Shown here: positions 6,974 through 14,745 of the stretch, piece after piece
Position numbering within the stretch: position 1 is the stretch's first letter
How the letters are laid out: each line of letters starts with the position of its first letter
Assembly (NCBI RefSeq): GCF_000469345.1
Contig: NZ_KI271175.1
Coordinates: 8,995 to 49,912 of the forward strand
Length of the DNA: 40,918 nt
Source: Eubacterium ramulus ATCC 29099
GTDB taxonomy: Bacteria; Bacillota; Clostridia; Lachnospirales; Lachnospiraceae
Direction of reading: 5' to 3'
Program-made: the position numbers and the translations under genes
Notes under the pieces: model-generated
What the model was told of the DNA's origin: nothing
Seen by the model: the letters and a program-made list of their open reading frames with translations, nothing else
The model's database searches: none

Positions 6974-8944
6974 TCAGAACTTCTCCACCAGCATACCACT
7001 TCGATACGCCTGCAGCAGTTCTTCCAGTTCCGCAATATTCTCCCGCAATACCTTTCCGGTATCGGTATCGTTTACAGTTTTCCGTTTCACCACATTCTGT
7101 TCCATGACGATATGGGAATGGATGCAAGTCTCATTCAGCACCGTATCTTCCATAGAAGTAAATGGCTCATGTGCTGCCAATACCAGACCGTAGGAGTTGT
7201 AGATCAGCGTGTAGCCGGCGATGCCGGTCTTCGGCTGATATGCCTTGGAAAATCCACCGTCAATGACCAACAGCTTGCCGCCGCATTTTACCGGTGATTC
7301 ACCTTTTTTCACAATGACCGGAATATGACCGTTAATGATATGTGCCCCCTGCACCGGAAGTCCGAATTCCTTCAGAATCTTATCTACGATCTCTTCCTTC
7401 TCAAAGAGACGGTAGTAAGCATTTTTTGGCTCTTCGTGCGTTTCCGTGGCATCAATAAAGTAACGCTCAAACGTCGCCATACGTTCTTTTCCAAACACCG
7501 GTGAATGTTTGTTTTTCCAGATAAACCACAGGATATCCTCACCTCGTTGCTTCTCCTGCGGATCAATGGAATAATATCCTTTTCTGGCATAATGCTCCAG
7601 AATATCGTACAACGCCTTTCCACTGTAAGTTTTGTCAAAAATCCTGACTTTCATAAAACTGCCATCCTCATTCAACGGCACGCATCCATGATACAGCAGG
7701 TTTCCATTATATACTTTATAGAGGCTTCCTTTTGTATACAGAAAACGGATATGACGCTGCAGACGCTCACTGCCGAGAAAGCTGTTTTTCAATCGTTCCA
7801 CTACGTCTTCCTCTTCATGAGTCAGTTTATATGGATCCTTTGGATCAATGGTCGGAAAATAGGTGTCATTCAACGGATATTCTTTGCCGCCCAGTTTTAT
7901 GGTTCCCTGCTTATAATCAATCTTGTCCAGCAGCAGACGTTCCTTCATATTCCACTCCGGATGCTTCTTGATCAGCTGCCCTTCCACCTTGAACTGAATA
8001 ATGGTGATGGCTTTGTGCATCATGGCATCCATCTCTGCATAATCCCTGTCGTATTCCTTATCATCATCCCGCACATGAACATTGAATGTCTTACTTGTAT
8101 GTCCCTGATAGCAATCAATGGCAAGCCGCATCAGTGGGATCATATTGATCCCGTACGCATCCTCCAGAATCGCCAGGTTGCCGTAACGGGCGGAAATACG
8201 CAGCATATTGCACATACATGGTACGGAACCGGCCGCTGCTCCCATCCACAGGATATCGTGGTTTCCCCATTGGATGTCCACAGAATGATGAGTCATCAGA
8301 TCATCCATGATCAGATGCGGGTATGGACCTCGGTCAAAAATATCGCCTACCACATGCAGATGATCTACAGTAAATCTGCGCACCAGATAGCAGAAATCAA
8401 TGATCAGCTGTGCGGCTCTGCCGGTGTGGATGACAGAGTTGATGATTTCATTATAATACGCTTCCTGATCTGCCACATCCGGTCTTCCTGTCATCAGTTC
8501 CTCAATAATATATGCAAAATCTTTTGGCAATGATTTCCGCACTTTGGAACGGGTATACTTGGATGATGCATTTTTACACACGCGGATCAGACGGAAGATT
8601 GTCACTTTATACCAGTCTTCCAGATTTTCCCGCTGTGTCAGTTTTCCCTCAATCTGTTTGATCTTCAATTCCGGATAATAGATCAATGTCGCCAGGGTAC
8701 GTTTCTCCGGAATTCCAAGAGAACTTCCGAATTCGTCTTCAATCTTGCGCTGTACGGCTCCGGAACCGTTGCACATAACATGCCGAAACTGTTCATATTC
8801 CCCGTGAACATCTGTAATAAAATGCTCTGTGGCTTTCGGCAGACTTAAGATTGCCTTCAGATTGACGATTTCTGTCGCTGCTGCTGCAATGTTTGGATAT
8901 TGTGTTGCCAGTACCTTCAAATACTTGATATCTGCATTTTCCAT
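6974..8944 (-). CDS. fbp: class III fructose-1,6-bisphosphatase
   Basis: This 656-residue protein matches the long class III Fbp of Firmicutes, which hydrolyses fructose-1,6-bisphosphate to fructose-6-phosphate in gluconeogenesis. The metallophosphatase motifs are clear: a metal-binding HGEYEQF near residue 44, GDIFDRGPYP near 200, GNHDILWMGAAAGS near 227, and a late INGHIPV with a GGKLLVIDGGFSKAY segment. It is full length for the family. AAGGGGGAT lies upstream of the ATG at 8944. The gene starts 34 bases after dapB in the same direction and no terminator separates them, so it probably shares the lysine-riboswitch transcript. That pairing is metabolically unexpected. Confidence 0.95.
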   Translation of the reverse strand: MENADIKYLKVLATQYPNIAAAATEIVNLKAILSLPKATEHFITDVHGEYEQFRHVMCNGSGAVQRKIEDEFGSSLGIPEKRTLATLIYYPELKIKQIEGKLTQRENLEDWYKVTIFRLIRVCKNASSKYTRSKVRKSLPKDFAYIIEELMTGRPDVADQEAYYNEIINSVIHTGRAAQLIIDFCYLVRRFTVDHLHVVGDIFDRGPYPHLIMDDLMTHHSVDIQWGNHDILWMGAAAGSVPCMCNMLRISARYGNLAILEDAYGINMIPLMRLAIDCYQGHTSKTFNVHVRDDDKEYDRDYAEMDAMMHKAITIIQFKVEGQLIKKHPEWNMKERLLLDKIDYKQGTIKLGGKEYPLNDTYFPTIDPKDPYKLTHEEEDVVERLKNSFLGSERLQRHIRFLYTKGSLYKVYNGNLLYHGCVPLNEDGSFMKVRIFDKTYSGKALYDILEHYARKGYYSIDPQEKQRGEDILWFIWKNKHSPVFGKERMATFERYFIDATETHEEPKNAYYRLFEKEEIVDKILKEFGLPVQGAHIINGHIPVIVKKGESPVKCGGKLLVIDGGFSKAYQPKTGIAGYTLIYNSYGLVLAAHEPFTSMEDTVLNETCIHSHIVMEQNVVKRKTVNDTDTGKVLRENIAELEELLQAYRSGMLVEKF

Positions 8945-8978
8945 GCCTGGTTATCCCCCTTATTAAATCGTTCGTGTT

Positions 8979-9743
8979 TTAGGATGCACTCTTGATCACA
9001 TCTGCCATTCCGTAAAATCCGGCCGGTTTTCCTGCCAGATATTTTGCTGCCTCAATGGCTCCCTTGCCAAAGATGGCTTTGGAATATGCAGTATGTTTGA
9101 ATGTGATCACTTCATCCGTTCCTGCAAAGATTACTTCATGTTCACCGACGATATTACCGCCGCGGACCGCCTGAATGCCGATCTCATATTTGTCACGTTT
9201 CTTACGTTCCTGAGAACGGTCATATTTGTAGGAATATGCCTCATCCAGTGCTTCATTCATGGAATCAGCCAGCGCAATGGCAGTTCCGCTCGGAGCATCC
9301 AGCTTCTGATTGTGATGTTTCTCCACGATCTCCATGTCAAATCCTGCCGGAGCCAGCACCTTTGCAGCCGTCTGAAGCAATTCCATCAAAGTATTCACAC
9401 CCAGAGACATATTTGCTGATTTCAATACAGCGACTTTCTCGCTGGATGTTTTTAACAGAGCGTCCTGCTCACCGGAAAGACCTGTGGTACATACAACCAC
9501 CGGAATCTGACGGGATACGCAATATGCCATAAGAGCATCAATACAGCTGACATGTGAAAAATCAATAATGGCATCAGCTGCCACATCGCAGTCTCCAATA
9601 TTTGCAAATACCGGATAGCCGTAATGCTGCTCCGTGTTGATGTCAATGCCTGCCACGATCTCAATCTCAGGATCTTTTTCACACAGATCACTGATCACAT
9701 GACCCATATGTCCGTTGCATCCATTCATAATTACTTTTGTCAT
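8979..9743 (-). CDS. dapB: 4-hydroxy-tetrahydrodipicolinate reductase
   Basis: This 254-residue protein carries out the NAD(P)H-dependent reduction of hydroxy-tetrahydrodipicolinate to tetrahydrodipicolinate in lysine and diaminopimelate synthesis. An N-terminal nucleotide-binding motif (VIMNGCNGHMGHV, with an unusual Cys) is followed by the conserved catalytic segment EKHHNQKLDAPSGTA near residues 140-154, with the catalytic His and Lys. The C-terminal GEHEVIFAGTDEVITFKHTA belongs to the substrate domain. GGAGGAAG lies ten bases before the ATG. It follows dapA by 76 bases and precedes fbp. A GC-rich hairpin lies in the dapA-dapB gap and may set their relative expression. Confidence 0.95.
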   Translation of the reverse strand: MTKVIMNGCNGHMGHVISDLCEKDPEIEIVAGIDINTEQHYGYPVFANIGDCDVAADAIIDFSHVSCIDALMAYCVSRQIPVVVCTTGLSGEQDALLKTSSEKVAVLKSANMSLGVNTLMELLQTAAKVLAPAGFDMEIVEKHHNQKLDAPSGTAIALADSMNEALDEAYSYKYDRSQERKKRDKYEIGIQAVRGGNIVGEHEVIFAGTDEVITFKHTAYSKAIFGKGAIEAAKYLAGKPAGFYGMADVIKSAS

Positions 9744-9780
9744 AATTTATCTTCCTCCGTAATCTTTCTATTTAATAATA

Positions 9781-9801
9781 CCCCCGCACATCATGCGGGG
9801 G
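9781..9801 (-). other. GC-rich hairpin between dapA and dapB
   Basis: CCCCCGCA (9781-9788) pairs perfectly with TGCGGGGG (9794-9801) around a five-base loop. On the minus strand it is followed by an AT-rich TATTATTAAAT rather than a pure T-run. It could be a leaky terminator or a processing or stability element that lowers dapB and fbp relative to dapA. Confidence 0.65.
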
Positions 9802-9819
9802 CAAGACAATTTATTGTAT

Positions 9820-10707
9820 TTATTTTAATAAACCGTATCTGATCATTTCCTGACGGAGCATCTCCTTGTGTGCATCTTCCATCTCACACAGTGGTGCTCT
9901 CAGCGGACCAGCTTCCCAGCCAAGCATGTTCATGGCTGTTTTTACCGGAATCGGGTTTACTTCACAGAATAATGCGTTGATCAGTGGAATTGCATCCAGC
10001 TGTAATTTTGCTGCTTTCTTATAATCTCCCTCCAGAAACTCCATCACGATATCATGGGTCTGGCGCGGTGCGATATTGGATAATACAGAAATCACACCCA
10101 GACCGCCCAGTGATAACAGCGGAACTACCTGATCATCATTTCCGGAATACAGTTCCAGTTTTCCGTCACACAGGTTCATGGTTTTTGCTGCGTGAGACAG
10201 ATCTCCGGTGGCATCTTTCAAACCTACGATATTATCTACATTTTTTACCAGATGTGCGATGGTCTCCGGATTCAGTCCACAGCCTGTTCTGGACGGAACA
10301 TTGTACATGATCACCGGCACTTTGATAGAATTTGCAACGCTGGTATAATGTGCAATAAGACCTTTCTGTGTTGCTTTGTTATAGTAAGGTGTTACGATCA
10401 GAACAGCATCTGCACCGTCTTTGTCAGCTTCCTGAGAAAGCTCGATGGCTGTCTGCGTACTGTTAGAACCGGTTCCTGCAATGACCGGAACACGGTGTTT
10501 TGTAAACTCAATGGCTGCTTTTACAACTTTTTTATGTTCTTCTTCGGATAAAGTTGCACTCTCACCGGTTGTACCGGCAATAATAATGGCATCTGTACCG
10601 TTATCAATCTGATAATTGATGTTTCTCTCCAGCAGTTCATAGTTAACTTCTAAATTCTCTTTCATCGGTGTAACAATTGCAACACCTGCTCCTTTGAAAA
10701 TTGGCAT
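9820..10707 (-). CDS. dapA: 4-hydroxy-tetrahydrodipicolinate synthase
   Basis: This 295-residue TIM-barrel enzyme condenses pyruvate with aspartate semialdehyde, the first committed step of diaminopimelate and lysine synthesis. It shows the AGTTGESATLS motif (residues 44-54), the catalytic Tyr in MYNVPSRTG (Tyr136), and the Schiff-base lysine in VGLKDATGD (Lys164). Length is typical. The ATG at 10707 has a strong AGGAGG seven to eight bases upstream. The long leader contains a lysine riboswitch followed by an intrinsic terminator, so expression should fall when lysine is plentiful. dapB and probably fbp follow on the same strand. The later enzyme dapL is encoded about 5 kb away in a separate unit. 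Confidence 0.96.
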   Translation of the reverse strand: MPIFKGAGVAIVTPMKENLEVNYELLERNINYQIDNGTDAIIIAGTTGESATLSEEEHKKVVKAAIEFTKHRVPVIAGTGSNSTQTAIELSQEADKDGADAVLIVTPYYNKATQKGLIAHYTSVANSIKVPVIMYNVPSRTGCGLNPETIAHLVKNVDNIVGLKDATGDLSHAAKTMNLCDGKLELYSGNDDQVVPLLSLGGLGVISVLSNIAPRQTHDIVMEFLEGDYKKAAKLQLDAIPLINALFCEVNPIPVKTAMNMLGWEAGPLRAPLCEMEDAHKEMLRQEMIRYGLLK

Positions 10708-10776
10708 TTCAAACTCCTCCTACCTATATACTTTCAACAAACGAAACGAATTACTGCTTTTTCTGAATAGATTGAC

Positions 10777-10806
10777 AAAAAAATGAACCAGCTCACGCGC
10801 TGGTTC
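10777..10806 (-). terminator. riboswitch-controlled terminator upstream of dapA
   Basis: On the minus strand GAACCAGC and GCTGGTTC (10785-10806) form an eight-base-pair stem with a six-base loop, and then come one A and seven T (10777-10783). It lies 54 bases after the riboswitch and 70 bases before the dapA start. An earlier CTGAAA can pair with a TTTCAG just before the stem, a candidate part of the switching structure. Confidence 0.85.
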
Positions 10807-10860
10807 CTGAAACTGATTCATGTCTTAAATACACAAACGAATTAAACGTCCTATTTCAGT

Positions 10861-11025
10861 GATAGCGCACCATCGTTTCCGATGACAGTTACAATGTTCT
10901 TCACATTGCCCCCAAGCAATATACAGCCGTTCCCATATATTCTTTCGGCGTGTCTTCCTTTCCTCTGCCCTCATCTGTGAATCGGAACATACGGCAGATT
11001 ACTCTTAATCCACGCAACCTCTATC
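10861..11025 (-). ncRNA. lysine riboswitch (L box)
   Basis: Read on the minus strand, the 165 bases begin with GATAGAGGTTGCG and end with GGTGCGCTATC, which close the P1 helix (GATAG with CTATC). Between them are the L-box landmarks: an AAGAGTA segment, GAGGAAAGG, ACGCCGAAAGA, a GGGAACGGCTG segment, TTGGGGGCAATG and GTAACTGTCATCG. The order and spacing match the lysine riboswitch family. It sits 16 bases after the predicted transcription start and ahead of a terminator and dapA, so lysine binding should promote termination. Identification is by motif reading, not by a covariance model. Confidence 0.9.
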
Positions 11026-11047
11026 TGTTAATGTTTTGTTGGTGCTC

Positions 11048-11076
11048 AATATAACACTTTGAAACAGAATTGTCAA
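11048..11076 (-). promoter_or_regulatory. sigma-A promoter of dapA leader
   Basis: A perfect TTGACA (11071-11076, minus strand) is followed after 17 bases by TATATT (11048-11053). The predicted start near 11041 places the lysine riboswitch at the very beginning of the transcript. Confidence 0.85.
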
Positions 11077-11140
11077 CCTTCGGTTTGTATTTTTATACAG
11101 ACTTTTCACATATTTATTATAGTTCACAGAAGGATTTCTT

Positions 11141-11632
11141 CTATCCTTCCTTTTTGATGCAGATTTCATACACCTCATCTGCATGAGTAATGATACCATC
11201 GCTGATGATCTGTCCGGTCATGATCAGATCCATATCATCGGATTTCAGTTCCATCAACTGAACAATCTCCTCTTCTGACACAATCTGCTCATTCAGGAGT
11301 CCCAGTACCTCATCCAGGATCAGAATATTGCACTCCCCTGTCTGCAGTACCTTTCTGGCATAATTGATGCCGTTTTTCATATTCATCTGCTCTTCTAACT
11401 GTCCTTCATCCGGCAGTTCATTGTAATATTTCTCTGATTTCTGAAAACGAAACAGACGGATCTCCGGTTCGAGACGTCCGAGAAAGCTGATCTCATCTTC
11501 ATCTTTCCGTTTTAAAAACTGAATTACAATGACGGATTCTCCCTTGCTTGCCTCATGAATGGCATATCCTAATGCCGCCGATGTCTTTCCCCTGCCGGCA
11601 CCATAATATACCTGTATTTTTCCTGTACTCAT
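11141..11632 (-). CDS. cob(I)yrinic acid a,c-diamide adenosyltransferase-like (CobO/BtuR family)
   Basis: This 163-residue P-loop protein begins MSTGKIQVYYGAGRGKTSA, with the CobO/BtuR-type nucleotide loop GAGRGKTS at residues 11-18. It has a Walker B-like NILILDEV and a C-terminal TGQIISDGIITHADEVYEI that corresponds to the family's TGR/ADLVTE region. Family members move the adenosyl group of ATP to the cobalt of corrinoids, making adenosylcobalamin or its precursors. I use the ATG at 11632, with AAAGGAGG six to seven bases upstream, rather than the in-frame codon at 11653. It stands alone, ahead of the dapA promoter. It is the only clear corrinoid enzyme in the window and gives weak context for the corrinoid hypothesis at 16-41 kb. 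The family also contains shorter paralogues of unproven activity. Confidence 0.8.
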   Translation of the reverse strand: MSTGKIQVYYGAGRGKTSAALGYAIHEASKGESVIVIQFLKRKDEDEISFLGRLEPEIRLFRFQKSEKYYNELPDEGQLEEQMNMKNGINYARKVLQTGECNILILDEVLGLLNEQIVSEEEIVQLMELKSDDMDLIMTGQIISDGIITHADEVYEICIKKEG

Positions 11633-11773
11633 AGTCTCCTCCTTTGAAGTCACATATGCTTCTTTGCAGCCTGCATATTCTGTATCGGATGCTTTATTTC
11701 TACATTTGCAGCATCAGAACGATCCTCAAACCGGATTTAAGATAGCACATTTATCCAAAAAATGCAAATATTT

Positions 11774-12406
11774 CTATTCGTCTTCCAACAGATCCACCTT
11801 ACTCACAGATACTTCGTATGCCACCCGGTGCTCCACTTCTTCCTCACTGATCCGTTTGACATATTCCCGGCTCTGCACCCTGCCAACGATCTGAATGTGA
11901 CATCCCACTGTGAACCCGGAGGCAAACCGTGCATTTCTGCCCCAGCAGATGCATGGTATGTAATCTGACTTTCCATAAGACCGGTTCACTGCCAGCAGCA
12001 CATCGGCAATCTCCCTTCCCAGAGGCGTTTTTCGGTAAATCGGTTCTTTGCAGATATAGCCATCCAGAAAGATCTGGTTTGTTTTCTCATTTTCATCTAT
12101 CTCATCCAAAAACTCCAGTTCTCTGACAAACACCGACAGCACAAGACGATTTTTCTTTTCTTCATGGCGGTTATAAGACCGGAACTGTCCGCTGATCCGG
12201 ATGAACTGCCCGGTGTAATCCTGTTCAGTATCGATCAGGCGTTCTGAAACCATCAGCGGGATATAATCGGAGTAATTACTCAGACGGCTCACCGCCAGTT
12301 CCACCATGTAAAAACCTTCTCCAAATACTTCATGACTGAATTGAAACGCTGAAACAATCTCACCCATCATTGTCACCTGGTTGTTTTCAAACAATTTATC
12401 TGTCAT
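11774..12406 (-). CDS. single-stranded DNA-binding-like protein with two OB-fold regions
   Basis: This 210-residue soluble protein appears to hold two SSB-like OB-fold segments. The first (about residues 8-105) has FYMVELAVSRLSNYSDYIPLMV and IRISGQFRSY. The second (about 108-208) has IFLDGYICKEPIYRKTPLGREIADVLLAV, YIPCICWGRNA and IQIVGRVQSREY. The second region matches the SSB/PriB pattern of a V-x-G strand, GREIADVLLAV and a C-x-x-WG motif. The acidic C-terminal tip of classical SSB (DDDIPF) is absent, although it ends LLEDE. It may be an accessory SSB or primosome-like protein. A pair of ACATGT-containing inverted repeats lies in its leader. Confidence 0.65.
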   Translation of the reverse strand: MTDKLFENNQVTMMGEIVSAFQFSHEVFGEGFYMVELAVSRLSNYSDYIPLMVSERLIDTEQDYTGQFIRISGQFRSYNRHEEKKNRLVLSVFVRELEFLDEIDENEKTNQIFLDGYICKEPIYRKTPLGREIADVLLAVNRSYGKSDYIPCICWGRNARFASGFTVGCHIQIVGRVQSREYVKRISEEEVEHRVAYEVSVSKVDLLEDE

Positions 12407-12424
12407 AATTGTGCTCCCTTCTTC

Positions 12425-12444
12425 ACATGTATCTTTCTACATGT
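12425..12444. promoter_or_regulatory. inverted repeat in SSB-like gene leader
   Basis: ACATGTA (12425-12431) and TACATGT (12438-12444) are exact reverse complements separated by six bases, about 20 bases upstream of the SSB-like start codon. It could be an operator or a small RNA hairpin over the ribosome-site region. I see nothing else definite in the 341-base divergent gap except the typA promoter and a weak GCAGAAA/TTTCTGC pair near 12500-12534. Confidence 0.4.
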
Positions 12445-12625
12445 ACTTCCTTGTGTTTTTAATTTATTCTTTTTTTTCGCGTTTAGAACCTGAACTTCAG
12501 CAGAAACGCTCCCCTCTGTGGTCTGGGTTTTCTGCAGCAGCTTTTGTCTTCCGGCTCCCATAATGTATCATTCAGTGAATGAATATTATAGTTATTTTTG
12601 TCGATAACATTTTTTATTCTTCCTC

Positions 12626-12653
12626 TTGTCAAATTCTCATTTTGTGATAAAAT
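12626..12653 (+). promoter_or_regulatory. likely typA promoter
   Basis: TTGTCA (12626-12631) and TAAAAT (12648-12653) are separated by 16 bases, about 95 bases before the typA start codon, in an AT-rich stretch. A short TCTATC/GATAGA inverted repeat follows in the leader. Confidence 0.6.
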
Positions 12654-12747
12654 AAATTGGTTGCACTGATATAAAGACTACATTTTCTATCATTTCGATA
12701 GACGAAACTATAAACAACTGATTTATTCAGAAGGAAGGATACATGTA

Positions 12748-14577
12748 ATGAAAACAAAAAGAGAGGACATTCGTAATATTGCTATCATCGCTCACGTAGA
12801 CCACGGCAAAACAACACTGGTAGACGAGCTGCTGAAACAATCCGGCGTCTTCCGTCAGAATCAGGAAGTGCAGGAACGTGTCATGGATTCCAATGACATC
12901 GAGCGTGAACGAGGAATCACGATTCTGTCTAAAAATACTGCAGTATTTTACAAAGATACAAAAATCAACATCATTGATACTCCGGGTCATGCTGATTTCG
13001 GAGGAGAGGTAGAGCGTGTCCTGAAAATGGTAAATGGCGTTATCCTTGTGGTTGACGCATTTGAGGGTGCTATGCCTCAGACAAAATTCGTTCTGATGAA
13101 AGCACTGGAACTGAATCTTCCGGTTATCGTCTGCATTAACAAAATCGATCGTCCTGAGGCAAGACCGGATGAAGTCATCGACGAAGTTCTGGAACTGTTC
13201 ATGGATCTGGATGCTTCCGATGAGCAGCTTGACTGCCCATTCGTTTACGCATCTGCAAAGAACGGTTATGCAACCCTGAGTCTTGACGACGAGCCGAAAG
13301 ATATGATGCCGCTGTTTGAGACAATCTTAAACTACATTCCGGCTCCGGAAGGTGATCCGGATGCAAACACACAGGTTCTGATCAGTACCATCGACTACAA
13401 TGAGTACGTTGGACGTATCGGTGTCGGCAAAGTCGACAACGGCTGCCTGCGTGTGAACCAGGATGCCATCATGCTGAACGCACACGATCCGGAAAAACAG
13501 AAAAAAGTCCGCATCAGCAAACTGTATGAGTTTGACGGATTAAATAAAGTAGAAGTAAAAGAAGCAAAGATCGGATCCATCGTAGCGATCTCCGGTATCG
13601 CTGATATCCATATCGGTGATACGATCTGTGATCCGGAAAATCCGGTAGCGATCCCGTTCCAGAAGATTTCCGAGCCGACCATCTCCATGAATTTCATCGT
13701 AAATGACAGCCCGCTGGCAGGTCAGGAAGGAAAATACATTACTTCCCGTCATATCCGTGACCGTCTCTTCAAAGAGCTGAACACAGATGTTTCCCTCCGT
13801 GTAGAGGAAACCGACAGTGCTGACAGCTTCAAAGTATCCGGTCGTGGCGAACTGCATCTGTCTGTTCTGATCGAGAACATGCGTCGTGAAGGTTATGAAT
13901 TTGCAGTAAGTAAAGCAGAAGTTCTGTACCATACAGATGAGAATGGCAAAAAAACAGAGCCAATGGAACAGGCTTACATCGATGTACCGGATGAGTTCAC
14001 CGGTGTTGTTATCGAGAAACTGAGCCAGCGTAAAGGTGAGCTGCAGAATATGGGAAGCATCAGCGGCGGTTATACCCGTCTGGAATTCAAAATTCCGTCC
14101 CGTGGTCTCATCGGTTACCGTGGCGATTTTATGACAGACACAAAAGGTAACGGCATCATCAACACCATCTTCTGTGGCTATGAACCATACCGTGGAGATA
14201 TCCAGTATCGTAAACTTGGTTCCCTGATTGCTTTCGAGTCCGGTGAGTCCGTAGCATACGGTCTGTTCTCCGCACAGGAGCGTGGTTCCCTGTTTATCGG
14301 ACCTGGTGAAAAAGTATACTCCGGCATGGTCATCGGACAGTGTTCCCGTGGTGAGGATATTGAATTAAATGTCTGCAAAAAGAAACATCTGACCAATACA
14401 CGTTCCTCTTCTGCTGACGAGGCACTGACATTGACACCGCCGAGAATTCTGAGTCTGGAGCAGGCACTTGACTTCATTGATACCGATGAGCTTCTGGAAG
14501 TAACTCCGGAAAGCCTGAGAATCCGTAAGAAGATCCTTGATCCGACTTTAAGAAAACGTGCATCTTTCAAGAAATAA
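12748..14577 (+). CDS. typA: ribosome-associated GTPase TypA/BipA
   Basis: This 609-residue translational GTPase of the EF-G/LepA superfamily binds the ribosome and supports 50S assembly and growth under stress. Motifs seen are G1 AHVDHGKTT (residues 15-23), a switch region ERERGITILSKNT, G3 DTPGHADFGGE, and G4 NKID near residue 130. EF-G-like domains follow, with the BipA C-terminal region containing YKVSGRGELHLS-type and SRGLIGYRGDFMTDTKG segments. The length is typical. GAAGGAAGG lies ahead of the ATG at 12748. It is a single-gene unit with its own promoter and a strong terminator, divergent from the SSB-like gene and convergent with dapL. Confidence 0.96.
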   Translation: MKTKREDIRNIAIIAHVDHGKTTLVDELLKQSGVFRQNQEVQERVMDSNDIERERGITILSKNTAVFYKDTKINIIDTPGHADFGGEVERVLKMVNGVILVVDAFEGAMPQTKFVLMKALELNLPVIVCINKIDRPEARPDEVIDEVLELFMDLDASDEQLDCPFVYASAKNGYATLSLDDEPKDMMPLFETILNYIPAPEGDPDANTQVLISTIDYNEYVGRIGVGKVDNGCLRVNQDAIMLNAHDPEKQKKVRISKLYEFDGLNKVEVKEAKIGSIVAISGIADIHIGDTICDPENPVAIPFQKISEPTISMNFIVNDSPLAGQEGKYITSRHIRDRLFKELNTDVSLRVEETDSADSFKVSGRGELHLSVLIENMRREGYEFAVSKAEVLYHTDENGKKTEPMEQAYIDVPDEFTGVVIEKLSQRKGELQNMGSISGGYTRLEFKIPSRGLIGYRGDFMTDTKGNGIINTIFCGYEPYRGDIQYRKLGSLIAFESGESVAYGLFSAQERGSLFIGPGEKVYSGMVIGQCSRGEDIELNVCKKKHLTNTRSSSADEALTLTPPRILSLEQALDFIDTDELLEVTPESLRIRKKILDPTLRKRASFKK

Positions 14578-14581
14578 ATGC

Positions 14582-14630
14582 AAGAAAACACAAGAGACAG
14601 ACTAAGACGTCTTTTCTCTTGTGTTTTCTT
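14582..14630 (+). terminator. typA terminator
   Basis: A 16-base perfect inverted repeat, from AAGAAAACACAAGAGA (14582-14597) to TCTCTTGTGTTTTCTT (14615-14630), starts five bases after the typA stop and ends in T-rich sequence. It is AT-rich and can act in both directions. Confidence 0.85.
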
Positions 14631-14700
14631 TTGCCACGCATTAAAATGCGCATGTTCAAACCACTATTTACAATGAAAGCAAATAGATTTTCTTAATTTT

Positions 14701-14734
14701 AAAAAACCGTCGCACCGAAATGCGACAGTTTTTT
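14701..14734 (-). terminator. dapL terminator, likely bidirectional
   Basis: Six A, then CCGTCGCA, a short loop, TGCGACAG and a run of six T (14729-14734). The stem GTCGCA/TGCGAC is flanked by an A-run and a T-run, so it can stop transcription from dapL on the minus strand and from typA read-through on the plus strand. Confidence 0.85.
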
Positions 14735-14745
14735 ATCATAATTTC

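Noticed and set aside
10777-10806. Terminator of the adenosyltransferase gene
   Set aside because: A strong promoter and a lysine riboswitch lie between that gene and the hairpin, so it belongs to the dapA leader.
12500-12534. GCAGAAA/TTTCTGC inverted repeat in the SSB-typA gap
   Set aside because: It is only seven base pairs with a 21-base loop and no T-run, too weak to call as a functional element.
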